Part shown: positions 27,070-36,611 of the stretch, piece after piece | Layout of the letters: the number at the start of each line of letters is the position of its first letter | Position numbering within the stretch: position 1 is the first letter of the stretch | From: Streptococcus oralis | GTDB taxonomy: Bacteria > Bacillota > Bacilli > Lactobacillales > Streptococcaceae | Length of the DNA stretch: 64,000 nt | Assembly (NCBI RefSeq): GCF_001578705.1 | Contig: NZ_KQ969038.1 | Span: 224,092-288,091, forward strand | Direction of reading: 5' to 3' | Notes under the pieces: generated by a model | Databases searched by the model: none | What the model was told of the DNA's origin: nothing | The model's input: the letters and a program-made list of their open reading frames with translations, nothing else | Position numbers and translations under genes: made by a program

Positions 27070-27095
27070 GAGGTCGGGACAAAAATCCCGACCTC
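27070..27095 (-). terminator. Terminator of the ireB-ruvX-yrzB operon
   Basis: GAGGTCGGGA (27070-27079) and TCCCGACCTC (27086-27095) form a perfect 10-bp stem. On the minus strand it is followed by GTTTTTTATTT. It is a strong intrinsic terminator, placed after the hairpin array. Confidence 0.85.
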
Positions 27096-27137
27096 TTACC
27101 TGGTTAGCTAATCACTAGCTACTATGAATTTCAACGT

Positions 27138-27263
27138 GAGCTAAAAACGTTCCCCGAACGTTCCTGCGTTTCTAATTTCTGGCGCAGGGCTAAAAACATC
27201 CACTGGATGTTCCAACTCTTCCAATTTTTAGGAGTTGGGCTGATACAGTCTCCCAGACTGTAT
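27138..27263. repeat. Tandem ~50-bp hairpin units with covarying stems
   Basis: Three units start at 27138, 27187 and 27237 (49-50 bp period), with GAGCTAAAAAC, GGGCTAAAAAC and GGGCTGATAC. Each opens with a small hairpin: AACGTTC/GAACGTT, AACATCC/GGATGTT, ATACAGTC/GACTGTAT. The first two follow with a second stem: CCTGCG/CGCAGG and CCAACTC/GAGTTGG. Stem bases differ between units but pairing is kept. The array lies in the 3' untranslated region of the yrzB gene. I do not recognise it as BOX, RUP or SPRITE. Confidence 0.65.
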
Positions 27264-27568
27264 CACTCCTCCATAAAGCTGTTGAAGACTTCTTCAATCA
27301 TGTTCCACTCGTCTTCTGAGTCTTCTGGGATTGGTTGCAATTCGCCTTCTGTTCCGTCTTCATTTTCGATGAATGAGTAAGCTTGAATTTCAACTTCACC
27401 GTTTTCATCTTCTTCTGCGTTAACTGGCACTAGAAGAACATAGTTCTTACCAAATTCTTCTTTCCCGTCAATAGTCAAAAGAATCTCAAACAAGGTTTCA
27501 TTACCTTGCTCATCTACTAGTGTAATCAATTCACGTTCTTCGTGGTCATGGTTGTGATCGTGTGACAT
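27263..27568 (-). CDS. yrzB: DUF1292 family protein (YrzB-like), 101 aa
   Basis: It starts with the histidine-rich [20 protein letters not shown], followed by a small acidic domain [20 protein letters not shown] ... [18 protein letters not shown]. That is the UPF0473/DUF1292 family, conserved next to ruvX and ireB in Firmicutes. The His-rich N-terminus could bind metal, which is inference only. It is 15 bp after ruvX in a three-gene operon. Confidence 0.88.
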   Translation of the reverse strand: MSHDHNHDHEERELITLVDEQGNETLFEILLTIDGKEEFGKNYVLLVPVNAEEDENGEVEIQAYSFIENEDGTEGELQPIPEDSEDEWNMIEEVFNSFMEE

Positions 27569-27583
27569 AGTTTCTCCTCTGTC

Positions 27584-28003
27584 TTAAAATTTTCTATCTA
27601 AATAATTTTGCAAAATCAGTTGAGCAGCCAACTTATCAATGACTTTTTTTCGCTTGTTGCGACTGATGTCAGCCTGCTCAATCAACATACGCTCCGCAGC
27701 GACCGTTGTCAAACGCTCATCCTGATAGTCTACTGGCAAACCAAAAAGTTCCTCTAACTTTGCTCCATAGGCTTGACTGGCTTCTACCCGCGGACCGCTG
27801 GTATTGTTCATGTTTTTAGGCAGACCTACTACAAAACGTTCCACCTTATAGCTGTCAACCAATTCCTTGATACGGTCAAAGCCAAACTGGCCCTGATCCT
27901 CATTGATTTGGATGATTTCAAGTCCTTGAGCGGTGAAGCCTAGTGGATCGCTAATCGCAACACCCACTGTTTTTGAACCGACGTCCAATCCCATAATTCT
28001 CAT
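27584..28003 (-). CDS. ruvX: Putative pre-16S rRNA / Holliday-junction nuclease RuvX (YqgF)
   Basis: A 139-aa RNase H-fold protein. [20 protein letters not shown] carries the first catalytic Asp (D6). [15 protein letters not shown] and [15 protein letters not shown] (second acidic cluster) follow, and the C-terminal [18 protein letters not shown] contains the last Asp. All the expected acidic residues are there. It acts in 16S rRNA 5'-end maturation in E. coli. It is 3 bp downstream of ireB. Confidence 0.92.
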   Translation of the reverse strand: MRIMGLDVGSKTVGVAISDPLGFTAQGLEIIQINEDQGQFGFDRIKELVDSYKVERFVVGLPKNMNNTSGPRVEASQAYGAKLEELFGLPVDYQDERLTTVAAERMLIEQADISRNKRKKVIDKLAAQLILQNYLDRKF

Positions 28004-28006
28004 AGA

Positions 28007-28273
28007 TTATAGATCGACTCCTTGTCCTTTAAGGTAGTAGCGCACCAATTCTTCAACAATTTCATCACGCTCATACTTACGAATTTGATTTCGTGCATTA
28101 TTGTAACGAGGAACGTAGGCAGGGTCTCCACTCAATACATAACCGACGATTTGATTTATCGGATTATAACCCTTTTCATTCAGAGAAGCATAGACATCTG
28201 TCAACGTTTCACTGATTTCCTTCTTGTTGGAATCATCCAATTTAAAACGTACAGTTTCTTCAGTAAATCCCAT
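28007..28273 (-). CDS. ireB: IreB family regulatory phosphoprotein (UPF0297)
   Basis: An 88-aa protein, [20 protein letters not shown]. Thr4 and Thr7 are kept, the residues phosphorylated by the PASTA kinase IreK in Enterococcus faecalis, where IreB tunes cephalosporin resistance. The start at 28273 has AGAGGG before it. The 14-codon upstream extension lacks a site. In streptococci the kinase would be StkP, an inference from family knowledge. First gene of the ireB-ruvX-yrzB operon. Confidence 0.9.
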   Translation of the reverse strand: MGFTEETVRFKLDDSNKKEISETLTDVYASLNEKGYNPINQIVGYVLSGDPAYVPRYNNARNQIRKYERDEIVEELVRYYLKGQGVDL

Positions 28274-28360
28274 TCTAACACCCTCTTTCCTTAGAATAGT
28301 ACTATTATAGCACATTTCCTTACGTTCTACAATTAAGTCAATCCATTTATTTGGATTTTC

Positions 28361-28930
28361 TTACTGTTCTGTCGCACCATTTGCCACTCTGTCTGCGATA
28401 TATTGGCTTGGTTCATTTTTCAAAAGAGTCTCTAAGCCAAGATTTTTCAAATAATCTGTCTGTGACGCCTTTTTGACATCCAAGACTTGTAAATCATAGG
28501 TCGTTGTGGTCTGGATTTCAGTCTCACTGAGCAGTTTGGTTTCAAGTGTAAAACCTGCCAATTTGCGCGCTTCCTGAAGCATTTCATCCTTTTCTTCTGC
28601 TTCTAAAAGAGCTTTTTGAGTTTCTTCAAGACCGTGGTCAGCGATAAAGGATTTCAATTCCTCACTTAAGGGCCGTATCTGCCGAATAACCAATTTTAGA
28701 AATTGTTTCCCTTTATAGGTAATTGTTTGAGTTTGCTTAACGCCTCCTTCTGACTCAGGGAGAAGTAAGGTCTTGGTTACAACCGTGCTCTTCTCGGCAT
28801 TCTCAAGAACTGGCAGAGTAGACTGGAGTTCTTCTGACGGCGTTGTTGAAGCGGCAGTTGTTCCCTTCTTTTGTCCACAACCAGCAAGTAAAAAAAGGAG
28901 GGCAAATGCACTGATTACTATTTTTTTCAT
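28361..28930 (-). CDS. DUF1307 (YehR-type) lipoprotein, 189 aa
   Basis: The signal peptide MKKIVISAFALLFLLAGC ends in lipobox LAGC (Cys18), so it is predicted to be surface-anchored. The mature part has TITYKGKQFLKLVIRQIRPL and ETKLLSETEIQTTTTYDLQV, which fit the DUF1307/YehR family of small lipoproteins of unknown role. A Thr/Ser-rich linker follows the Cys. It stands alone between spx and the ireB operon. Confidence 0.8.
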   Translation of the reverse strand: MKKIVISAFALLFLLAGCGQKKGTTAASTTPSEELQSTLPVLENAEKSTVVTKTLLLPESEGGVKQTQTITYKGKQFLKLVIRQIRPLSEELKSFIADHGLEETQKALLEAEEKDEMLQEARKLAGFTLETKLLSETEIQTTTTYDLQVLDVKKASQTDYLKNLGLETLLKNEPSQYIADRVANGATEQ

Positions 28931-28993
28931 ATTTCCTCACATAATCTTTAGATAAAAAACGAAGAAGGCTAGGAGATACCCCAGCCTTGATGT

Positions 28994-29392
28994 TTATAGA
29001 GCTGCACGCAAACGTGCCTCTGCATTTTCTACATTACGGACAGAGCGTGGTAAGAAAGCACGGATATCATCCTCTTTATAGCCGACTTGCAGGCGCTTCT
29101 CATCCACAAGAATCGGGCTTTTTAGAATCCGCGGTGTTTCCATGATTAAGTTGAGCACTTCATTGACACTCAAATCTTCGATGTCAACTCCCAAAGCTTT
29201 TGCATAGCGGTTTTTTGATGACACAATACTAGCGATTCCATTTTCTGTCTTCGTCAGAATATCAAGTAATTCTTCTCTCGTAATTCCTTCTTTGCCAAGA
29301 TTTTGTTCTTTATAACTTAACTGGTGGGCATTGAGCCAGGTCTTTGCTTTTTTACAGCTGGTACAACTGGAGACTGTATAAATTTTAATCAT
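28994..29392 (-). CDS. Spx-family regulator
   Basis: A 132-aa ArsC-like protein that binds the RNA polymerase alpha C-terminal domain to control thiol-stress genes. The redox switch CxxC is intact (C10, C13 in SSCTSCKKA). The ILKSPILVDEKRLQVGYKED segment, conserved in true Spx proteins, is present. Mitis-group streptococci have two paralogues. Neighbourhood suggests the SpxA2 one, but this is from memory. A ClpXP substrate in related species. Confidence 0.85.
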   Translation of the reverse strand: MIKIYTVSSCTSCKKAKTWLNAHQLSYKEQNLGKEGITREELLDILTKTENGIASIVSSKNRYAKALGVDIEDLSVNEVLNLIMETPRILKSPILVDEKRLQVGYKEDDIRAFLPRSVRNVENAEARLRAAL

Positions 29393-29526
29393 GTACCTAC
29401 CCCTTTCGCTACATGTTACTATCAGTTTAGTCTATTATACCATAAAAAACATCCGACTTGCGACCTATTTTTAAAAAAATTTAACTTTTTTAGCGATTTT
29501 CGTACTTTTTTCTTGACAAAATCAAT

Positions 29527-32187
29527 TTATAGCCAACTTTTAAATTTTTTGATATACAATCGTTTTACAACTGTAACACTTATCATATAGAGAACGATAA
29601 TCAAAAGCAAAAAGAGGAAATAAATTGGTTCCAAAGGGGTTAAATGAAGTAGGCTAGCAATTGAAGAGTAGGGAAGGAAAGTCACAAAACTAGCTGCTAG
29701 CAAGCTTGTTCCAAGAACAAACCATGATGGACGACTTTGTAAGAAAGGAAGTTTTGCTGAACGAAGCATATGAATAACCATGGTTTGGGACCACATGGAT
29801 TCAATGAACCAACCTGTCTGGAACAAGATGATAAAGCCCCTTGCAGACTCTGCTCCGTGGACATAGGCTTGACCTGTCGCCATTGGAACAATGACAAAAT
29901 AGAGCAAGATAAAGGTCAAAATATCAAAAATAGAAGAAATCGGACCCATCCAAATCATAAAGCGAGTAATAGACTTGGCTTCCCACTTATGAGGATGCTT
30001 CAAAAAGTCTTCATCCACATTATCAAATGGCAAGGCAATGCAAGAAAGATCGTAGACGAGGTTTAAGACAATCAAGTGAATCGGAGCCATAGGAAGGAAA
30101 GGTAAAAAGATACCAGACACTAACAGAGAGAAAATGTTCCCGAAATTAGAGCTGACCGTCATCTTGATATATTTGGTCATGTTGGCATAGACCTTACGTC
30201 CTTCAACTAGCCCTTTTTCAAGCACCATCAAATCCTTATCTAACAAAATGACATCAGCCGTTTCTTTGGCAATATCTACTGCTGTATCAACAGAAATCCC
30301 CACATCTGCCACTTTCATAGAAGGGGCATCATTGATCCCATCTCCCATATAGCCGACACAATGTCCATTCGATTTGATTTGTAAAATGATTCGTGCTTTT
30401 TGATCCGGAGAGAGTTTGGCAAAGACAGTCACTTTCTCAACTGCTTGGGCCAACTCTTCGTCCGTCATGGCGTCAATATCAGAACCCAACAAGATTTGAT
30501 CAACATCTAAACCAACTTTTTCGCAAACTGCTTGGGTTACCTTCTCATTGTCCCCCGTCAAGATCTTTGTTTGAACACCGTGTTCTAACAAAGCTTGGAT
30601 AGCAGGTGCTGCTGATGGTTTTGGTGGATCTAGAAAGGCAAGATATCCTGTTAGAATCATCTCTTTTTCATCTTCAACGGAGTAAGCAAAACCTTCTTTT
30701 AGGCCTGTTTTATAGGCGACTCCCAAGACTCGCAAGCCTTGTTGATTAAGTTGATCTACTTCTTTTAAGATTTCCACTCGGATATCATCCGTCAGAGGGC
30801 TAATCTGGCCTTGATATTCTACATGGGTTGAAATCGCAAGCATTTCCTCTAGGGCACCCTTGGTTACCAAACTAACAACTTCGTTCTCATCCTTGACGAT
30901 GACACTCATTCGTCTGCGTTCAAAATCAAAGGGCAATTCATCTATTTTTTGGAAGCTAGTATCCAAATTTTGTAGAATAGCGTGTTCTTTAGCTTCTTTT
31001 TCAGTTCTACTGATAATGGCACGGTCCATCAAGTTTTTCAAACCGGTTTGAAAATAGGAATTGAGGTAGGCCCGTCTCAACACAGACAAATCCAAATCTC
31101 CATGTATGTCCAAAGGATATTCAAGGACAATTTCATCTTGGGTAAGGGTTCCGGTTTTATCTGTGCATAGGATATCAATAGCACCTAGGTCCTGTATGGC
31201 ATTGAGTTTTTTGATGACGACTTTTTCCTTGGCCATGATAATGGAGCCTTTTGCTAGACTGGCCGTGATGATCATGGGTAGCATCTCAGGTGTAAGCCCG
31301 ACACCCACGCTCAAAGCAAATACGCCAGCTTCTAACCAATCTCCATCTGTCAAGCCATTGGAAAGAAATACGATGGGAACCATGACCAACATCAAACGGA
31401 TTAAGAGCCAAGAGATACTGTTCATCTCCCGTTCAAAAGAGGTCGGTTCGTCATAAGTATTGAGAGTCTGCTCTATTTCCCCCATCATGGTGTCATCACC
31501 GACCGCTAGAATCAAAGCCTTGGCACTTCCTGATATCACATTGGTTCCCATAAAGGCGAGCGCTTCTGCTTCTAGCAGACTATCAAAGCTTGACTGACTC
31601 ATTTTTGACAAGGCTAGTTTTTCAACCGAGTCGCTTTCACCTGTCAAACCAGACTGTTGGACAAAGAAATCGCGTGATTCAATCAAAAGGAGATCTGCTG
31701 GAATCATATCTCCAGCACTCAACTTGACCATATCTCCAACGACCAAATCTTCAATTGCGACCTCTAAACTCTGGCCTTCGCGAATAACTGTGGCAGTGTT
31801 CACAATCATTTTTGATAGATTGGTCGCAGCCTTGTCACTCCGTAATTCTTGGACAAAGCGTATACCACCAGAGATTAGAACGAGAACGACGATGATGATA
31901 GAGGTCGTCGAATCTTCTTGTCCAGGCTTCGCCAACCAGACATTGGTCACCATGGAAATCATAGCGATGACCAGCAGGATGATTGTAAATGGATTGATAA
32001 TAGATTCGTAAATCTTTTTGAGGATACTGTCTTCTTGACCCTTGGTGATGGTGTTTTCGCCATATAGGTCACGATTTTTCTCCACCTGCTCCTCAGTCAA
32101 GCCTGTTAGACTTGTCTTATAAAAAGATAGAGTTTCGTTTAAAGATGTGTGAATAGCTGCTGCTAATCTTTCTTTTGTAGTTTTCAT
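29527..32187 (-). CDS. mgtA: Magnesium-translocating P-type ATPase
   Basis: An 886-aa P3B-type ATPase that uses ATP to import Mg2+. Visible features: an N-terminal cytosolic part, the TGES actuator loop (SGLTGESDSVEK, ~179-190), the GLTPEMLPMI membrane motif at ~298, the phosphorylation site DKTGT with D343, the nucleotide-binding domain, MGDGINDAPSMKVADVGI in the P-domain, and six more C-terminal helices. It is intact. It is controlled by the long leader at 32188-32571, which includes an M-box, a terminator and a leader peptide. Confidence 0.95.
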   Translation of the reverse strand: MKTTKERLAAAIHTSLNETLSFYKTSLTGLTEEQVEKNRDLYGENTITKGQEDSILKKIYESIINPFTIILLVIAMISMVTNVWLAKPGQEDSTTSIIIVVLVLISGGIRFVQELRSDKAATNLSKMIVNTATVIREGQSLEVAIEDLVVGDMVKLSAGDMIPADLLLIESRDFFVQQSGLTGESDSVEKLALSKMSQSSFDSLLEAEALAFMGTNVISGSAKALILAVGDDTMMGEIEQTLNTYDEPTSFEREMNSISWLLIRLMLVMVPIVFLSNGLTDGDWLEAGVFALSVGVGLTPEMLPMIITASLAKGSIIMAKEKVVIKKLNAIQDLGAIDILCTDKTGTLTQDEIVLEYPLDIHGDLDLSVLRRAYLNSYFQTGLKNLMDRAIISRTEKEAKEHAILQNLDTSFQKIDELPFDFERRRMSVIVKDENEVVSLVTKGALEEMLAISTHVEYQGQISPLTDDIRVEILKEVDQLNQQGLRVLGVAYKTGLKEGFAYSVEDEKEMILTGYLAFLDPPKPSAAPAIQALLEHGVQTKILTGDNEKVTQAVCEKVGLDVDQILLGSDIDAMTDEELAQAVEKVTVFAKLSPDQKARIILQIKSNGHCVGYMGDGINDAPSMKVADVGISVDTAVDIAKETADVILLDKDLMVLEKGLVEGRKVYANMTKYIKMTVSSNFGNIFSLLVSGIFLPFLPMAPIHLIVLNLVYDLSCIALPFDNVDEDFLKHPHKWEAKSITRFMIWMGPISSIFDILTFILLYFVIVPMATGQAYVHGAESARGFIILFQTGWFIESMWSQTMVIHMLRSAKLPFLQSRPSWFVLGTSLLAASFVTFLPYSSIASLLHLTPLEPIYFLFLLLIIVLYMISVTVVKRLYIKKFKSWL

Positions 32188-32193
32188 TGGTTT

Positions 32194-32282
32194 CTCCTAT
32201 CTGTATGAATGATGTGTTTCATACACAGAGACCAATCACTTTATAAGGGCAGAACGACACAAATCAGCGATTGGCTGTGTAT
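32194..32282 (-). promoter_or_regulatory. Alternative RNA helices in front of mgtA
   Basis: Segment 32221-32228 (CTGTGTAT in the RNA) can pair with ATACACAG inside the leader ORF (32275-32282), extended by CCAATC/GATTGG (32269-32274 with 32232-32237), 14 bp in all. Or it can pair with the segment at 32201-32209 in a hairpin GTATGAA/TTCATAC. The two helices exclude each other. The hairpin ends two nucleotides from the AGGAG (32198-32194) of mgtA. Confidence 0.65.
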
Positions 32283-32312
32283 GTGCGGTTCTGGGTGGTC
32301 GTCAATTTGCAT
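32241..32312 (-). CDS. 23-aa leader peptide upstream of mgtA (MgtL-like)
   Basis: MQIDDHPEPHIHSQSLICVV ending LPL, with AAAGGAG six nt before the ATG. The N-terminus holds consecutive Asp (D4, D5), then P7, E8, P9. That type of acidic/proline stretch destabilises translating ribosomes at low Mg2+ in the enterobacterial MgtL leader peptide. It lies between the M-box terminator and mgtA, and its codons 11-16 form one strand of the long alternative helix. The coding evidence is the ORF, its ribosome binding site and its context only. Confidence 0.65.
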   Translation of the reverse strand: MQIDDHPEPHIHSQSLICVVLPL

Positions 32313-32347
32313 CGTTTTTCTCCTTTCTTTTTCTTAAAACAGCAGAA

Positions 32348-32372
32348 AATCCTGCCATAAAATGGCAGGATT
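32348..32372 (-). terminator. M-box expression-platform terminator
   Basis: AATCCTGCCA and TGGCAGGATT form a 10-bp stem with a short TTTTA loop, followed by TTCTGCTGTTTT on the minus strand. It sits 24 bp after the aptamer and about 36 bp before the leader ORF. Mg2+ binding to the M-box is expected to favour it. Confidence 0.75.
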
Positions 32373-32395
32373 AAAAAACTAATTATCTGTTTTTT

Positions 32396-32540
32396 CGTTC
32401 AAGCTTTAACTCCATAGGGCGATGTAATGAGCTTAGTCTTGGCCTTCGCGACCAGGACTGTTGACCAACGAGTAGTGTCTCCACTGCTTTGCGGTAGTCA
32501 TCCGTATCCCTATGGTAGCCTCACCTACCGTTTTCGTCTA
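32396..32540 (-). ncRNA. M-box (ykoK) magnesium riboswitch
   Basis: Minus strand contains the M-box core GGTAGGTGAGGCTACC, then GGGATACGG...CTACCGC, GAGAC, GGTCAACAG and, at the 3' end, GAGTTAAAGCTTGAACG. These match the ordered conserved blocks of the Mg2+-sensing M-box. It lies at the 5' end of the mgtA transcript directly behind the promoter. A yybP-ykoY (Mn2+) aptamer was considered, but its motifs are absent. A covariance search was not possible. Confidence 0.85.
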
Positions 32541-32542
32541 TC

Positions 32543-32571
32543 AGTATAAACCTTTAAAATATAAAAGTCAA
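32543..32571 (-). promoter_or_regulatory. mgtA promoter
   Basis: Minus strand TTGACT (32571-32566), 17-bp spacer, TATACT (32548-32543). Start site predicted near 32536, so the aptamer begins almost at the 5' end. The upstream gene pepP ends only 20 bp away. Confidence 0.8.
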
Positions 32572-32589
32572 CGATTTATCATAATTTTC

Positions 32590-33651
32590 TTAAATGACAA
32601 TTAATTCCTTCGGTGCTAGAGTCAACAATTCGCAACCGTTATCTGTAATTAAGATATCATCTTCAATACGAACGCCGTATTTTCCTTCAATATAAATACC
32701 TGGTTCATCAGTCAAGACCATACCGGATTTAATGACTTCTTTGGAAGTTTGGCTAAAGTAAGGTTCTTCGTGAATATCCAGTCCGATACCGTGTCCAATA
32801 CCGTGGGTAAAGTAGTCACCATAGCCTGCCTCGATGATAATATCACGAGGAATTTTGTCAAAATCACGGAAACCTAAACCTGCCTTAGCTTGGTCAATCA
32901 GAGCTTGGTTGGCTTTCAGAACCGTATTGTAAATTTCTGCTTGCTCGTCACTGACATGGCCTAGATAGATGGTCCGTGTCATATCACTGACATAGTGGTC
33001 ATAGAGACATCCGAAGTCCATGGTGATGGCTTCTCCCAGCTCTACGGGTTTATGCATGGGATGGGCATGTGGTTTAGAAGAGTTGATACCACTCGCTAAA
33101 ATGGTATCAAAAGACAAGCCTGCCGCTCCTAGCTCACGCATGCGGAAATCAAGGAAGTTGGCAATCTCAATTTCAGTTTTTCCTGGTTTGATAAAGTCAA
33201 GCGCATCACGGAAAGCTTGGTCTGAGATAGAACATGCCTTGCGAATAGTCGCAATCTCTTTCTCATCCTTAATTATACGAAGCGCTTCAACAAACTGAGT
33301 CTGCGGAAGTAAATCCAAACCTGCAAAAGCTGCCTGCATACGGTGGTAATAAGAGACCGAAATCTCGTCCTCAAAACCGATGCGAGACAAACCCATATCC
33401 TTAACGATGCCTGCAATAACAGTCAATTCATCACGATCAGCCACAATCTCAAAACCTGTCACTTCTTGCTTGGCCGCAATGATATAGCGAGAGTCTGTCA
33501 CCAAGACCTGACGGTCACGGCTGATGAAGGCTGTTCCGTTTGAACCCCAAAAACCAGTCAGATAATAGACGTTTTTAAGATTATTGATGATGATGCCATC
33601 TAGTTCTTTTTCTTGCATTTTAGCTAGAAATGCTTGTACACGTTTATTCAT
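32590..33651 (-). CDS. pepP: M24 family Xaa-Pro aminopeptidase/dipeptidase
   Basis: A 353-aa protein with an N-terminal creatinase-like domain ([20 protein letters not shown]) and the pita-bread metal domain. Ligands are visible in [20 protein letters not shown] (two Asp), [17 protein letters not shown] (His), [12 protein letters not shown] (Glu) and [11 protein letters not shown] (Glu). It removes N-terminal residues preceding proline. Its start overlaps the uvrA stop by 8 bp, implying translational coupling. Whether it is an aminopeptidase P or a prolidase is not certain. Confidence 0.9.
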   Translation of the reverse strand: MNKRVQAFLAKMQEKELDGIIINNLKNVYYLTGFWGSNGTAFISRDRQVLVTDSRYIIAAKQEVTGFEIVADRDELTVIAGIVKDMGLSRIGFEDEISVSYYHRMQAAFAGLDLLPQTQFVEALRIIKDEKEIATIRKACSISDQAFRDALDFIKPGKTEIEIANFLDFRMRELGAAGLSFDTILASGINSSKPHAHPMHKPVELGEAITMDFGCLYDHYVSDMTRTIYLGHVSDEQAEIYNTVLKANQALIDQAKAGLGFRDFDKIPRDIIIEAGYGDYFTHGIGHGIGLDIHEEPYFSQTSKEVIKSGMVLTDEPGIYIEGKYGVRIEDDILITDNGCELLTLAPKELIVI

Positions 33652-36475
33652 GATGTAACTTTCCTTTCAAATAGTGTCCTGTGTAGCTGGCTTCATTGGC
33701 AGCTACTTCTTCTGGGGTTCCTGTTGCGATGATAGTTCCACCACCGACACCGCCCTCAGGACCCAAATCAATAATGTGATCTGCCGTCTTGATAACATCT
33801 AGATTGTGCTCGATGACGAGGACTGTATTGCCATCGTCGACAAAGCGAGCCAAGACTTTAAGCAAGCGAGCGATATCCTCGGTATGAAGCCCTGTCGTCG
33901 GCTCATCCAGAATATAGAAAGACTTTCCTGTCGAGCGTTTGTGAAGCTCACTAGCCAACTTCATACGCTGGGCTTCTCCCCCAGAAAGGGTGGTAGCTGG
34001 TTGTCCCAAGGTCACATATCCTAGCCCCACATCCTTGATGGTCTGAAGTTTGCGTTGAATCTTGGGAATGTGTTGGAAGAATTCTACCGCATCGTTGACG
34101 GTCATATCCAAGACCTGCGAGATATTTTTTTCCTTGTAGTGAACTTCTAGGGTTTCACTGTTGTAGCGGGTTCCGTGGCAGACTTCACAAGCCACGTAAA
34201 CATCTGGTAAGAAGTGCATCTCAATCTTGATAATTCCGTCACCTGAGCAGGCTTCACAACGACCACCCTTGACGTTGAAACTGAAACGACCCTTCTTGTA
34301 GCCTCGAATCTTGGCCTCGTTTGTCTGGGCAAAGAGGTCACGAATATCATCAAAAACTCCTGTATAGGTAGCAGGGTTAGACCTCGGCGTCCGTCCGATT
34401 GGACTCTGGTCAATATCAATCAGACGATCTACATGCTCAATCCCTGTAATCGTTTTAAATTTACCAGGTTTGTCTGAGTTACGGTTGAGTTTTTGAGCAA
34501 TGGCTTTTTTGAGGATACTGTTGATTAAGGTCGACTTCCCTGAACCCGATACCCCCGTTACTGCGATAAATTTCCCTAATGGAAAGCGAGCCGTGACTTT
34601 TTGCAAGTTGTTCTCACGCGCTCCTGTCACTTCGATAAAGCGACCATTTCCGGAACGGCGCTCTGCTGGCACTGGGATGGCTCTTTTTCCTGACAAGTAC
34701 TGACCTGTGATAGACTTGCTGTTGCGAGCCACCTGTTTGGGCGTTCCTGCAGCAACAATCTCTCCACCAAAGACTCCCGCACCAGGTCCGACATCAATCA
34801 GATAATCCGCCTCACGCATAGTATCTTCGTCGTGTTCTACCACGATGAGAGTATTGCCCAAGTCACGCATCTTTTTCAGGCTGGCAATCAGGCGGTCATT
34901 ATCCCTCTGGTGAAGACCAATCGACGGCTCATCCAGGATATAGAGGACACCTGATAGGTTAGACCCAATCTGGGTTGCCAAGCGAATACGCTGGCTCTCA
35001 CCACCTGAAAGGGTACCTGCCGAACGTGATAGAGTCAGATAGTTAAGCCCTACGTTATTAAGGAAGGTCAAGCGATCCTTGATTTCCTTGAGGATAGGAC
35101 GGGCAATGATGGCCTCATTTTCAGACAAGGTCAGCTGACTCACCAACTCCAAGTGGTCTGCGATAGACAGGTCTGAGATTTCACCGATATGTGGCCCTTG
35201 CTCACCACCCACACGGACAGACAAGGCCTGATCGTTGAGACGATAGCCGTGACAGGTTCCACAAGTCAGCTCATTCATGTAGAGTCGCATCTGGGTACGG
35301 GTGTAGTCACTGTTAGTCTCATGGTAACGACGCTTGATATTATTGACAACTCCCTCAAAAGGAATGTCGATATCGCGCACACCGCCAAATTCATTCTCAT
35401 AGTGGAAATGAAATTCCTTGCCCTCAGACCCATAGAGAATCAAGTTTTTATCTTCTTCTGACAAGTCCTCAAAAGGCTTATCCATATCCACTCCAAAGGC
35501 TGTCATGGCTTGTTCCAGCATGTTTGGATAGTAGTTGGATGAGATAGGATTCCAAGGAGCCAAAGCCCCCTCACGCAAAGTTTTGCTGGTATCAGGAACT
35601 ACCAAATCAGTATCCACCTCCAGCTTGATGCCTAAACCATCACACTCGCTACAAGAGCCAAAAGGGGCATTAAAGGAGAAGAGACGAGGCTCTAACTCTG
35701 GAACAGTAAAGCCACAAACTGGGCAAGCATAATGCTCAGAGAAGAGCAACTCAGAATCGTCCATAGTGTCGATAATCACATAGCCTTCTGCGATACGAAG
35801 GGCAGCCTCAATGGAATCAAAGAGACGGCTACGAATACCTTCCTTGATGACAATACGGTCGACCACAACATCGATATTGTGTTGCTTGCTCTTGGACAAC
35901 TCTGGAACTTCAGTCACATCATAGACCTCCCCATCCACACGGACGCGGACATAACCATCTTTCTGAACCTTTTCAATGACACTCTTGTGTTGCCCTTTTT
36001 TCTTGCGAATAACAGGAGCTAAGATTTGCAGACGTTGGCGTTCTGGCAATTCCAAGACCTTATCCACGATTTGCTCCACAGAAGAGGCCTTGATAGCCCC
36101 ATGTCCGTTGATACAGTAAGGCGTCCCCACACGTGCGTAGAGGAGACGCAGATAGTCATTGATTTCAGTCGTGGTTCCCACGGTCGAACGAGGATTTTTG
36201 CTAGTCGTTTTCTGGTCGATAGAAATAGCTGGGCTGAGGCCATCAATGGCATCCACATCTGGTTTCTCCATGTTGCCCAAGAACTGGCGAGCATAGGCTG
36301 ATAGACTCTCTACATAGCGACGTTGCCCCTCAGCATAGAGGGTATCAAAAGCTAGACTGGATTTCCCTGAACCTGACAAACCGGTAACGACGACCAGCTT
36401 GTCTCGTGGAATTTCCACATCGATATTTTTTAAGTTATGGGCACGCGCCCCATGAATCACAATTTTATCTTGCAT
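33644..36475 (-). CDS. uvrA: Excinuclease ABC subunit A
   Basis: A 943-aa damage-recognition ATPase of nucleotide excision repair. Two ABC cassettes are seen with Walker A sites [12 protein letters not shown] and [11 protein letters not shown] and two LSGGE(S/A)QR signatures. Zinc modules carry CPVCG and CEACSGDG. The start at 36475 is used. An upstream alternative start at 36508 would lie in the promoter -10. It overlaps pepP downstream. Confidence 0.97.
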   Translation of the reverse strand: MQDKIVIHGARAHNLKNIDVEIPRDKLVVVTGLSGSGKSSLAFDTLYAEGQRRYVESLSAYARQFLGNMEKPDVDAIDGLSPAISIDQKTTSKNPRSTVGTTTEINDYLRLLYARVGTPYCINGHGAIKASSVEQIVDKVLELPERQRLQILAPVIRKKKGQHKSVIEKVQKDGYVRVRVDGEVYDVTEVPELSKSKQHNIDVVVDRIVIKEGIRSRLFDSIEAALRIAEGYVIIDTMDDSELLFSEHYACPVCGFTVPELEPRLFSFNAPFGSCSECDGLGIKLEVDTDLVVPDTSKTLREGALAPWNPISSNYYPNMLEQAMTAFGVDMDKPFEDLSEEDKNLILYGSEGKEFHFHYENEFGGVRDIDIPFEGVVNNIKRRYHETNSDYTRTQMRLYMNELTCGTCHGYRLNDQALSVRVGGEQGPHIGEISDLSIADHLELVSQLTLSENEAIIARPILKEIKDRLTFLNNVGLNYLTLSRSAGTLSGGESQRIRLATQIGSNLSGVLYILDEPSIGLHQRDNDRLIASLKKMRDLGNTLIVVEHDEDTMREADYLIDVGPGAGVFGGEIVAAGTPKQVARNSKSITGQYLSGKRAIPVPAERRSGNGRFIEVTGARENNLQKVTARFPLGKFIAVTGVSGSGKSTLINSILKKAIAQKLNRNSDKPGKFKTITGIEHVDRLIDIDQSPIGRTPRSNPATYTGVFDDIRDLFAQTNEAKIRGYKKGRFSFNVKGGRCEACSGDGIIKIEMHFLPDVYVACEVCHGTRYNSETLEVHYKEKNISQVLDMTVNDAVEFFQHIPKIQRKLQTIKDVGLGYVTLGQPATTLSGGEAQRMKLASELHKRSTGKSFYILDEPTTGLHTEDIARLLKVLARFVDDGNTVLVIEHNLDVIKTADHIIDLGPEGGVGGGTIIATGTPEEVAANEASYTGHYLKGKLHHE

Positions 36476-36506
36476 CTTTGTTCTTTCTAGTCCATTATTG
36501 CTTTCC

Positions 36507-36562
36507 ATTATACCAAAAAATGTGAAATTCTATTACCCAAAAAGCTGTTTTTATAGTATAAT
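36507..36562. promoter_or_regulatory. Divergent uvrA and corA promoters
   Basis: For uvrA (minus) TGG-TATAAT with the -10 at 36512-36507 is an extended -10 promoter. For corA (plus) TATAAT is at 36557-36562, with a weak -35 near 36534. They lie back to back in the 136-bp gap between the two start codons. Confidence 0.6.
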
Positions 36563-36611
36563 AGTACGGTGCAAAAAATGAATCACTGAATAGTAGGAAA
36601 GGATAGGGGAT

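Noticed and set aside
27138-27263. CRISPR array
   Set aside because: Units are hairpins with no conserved direct repeat plus unique spacers, and no cas genes are present.
32396-32540. yybP-ykoY manganese riboswitch before the P-type ATPase
   Set aside because: The ordered motifs GGTAGGTGAGGC and GGTCAACAG are those of the M-box; yybP-ykoY blocks are not seen.
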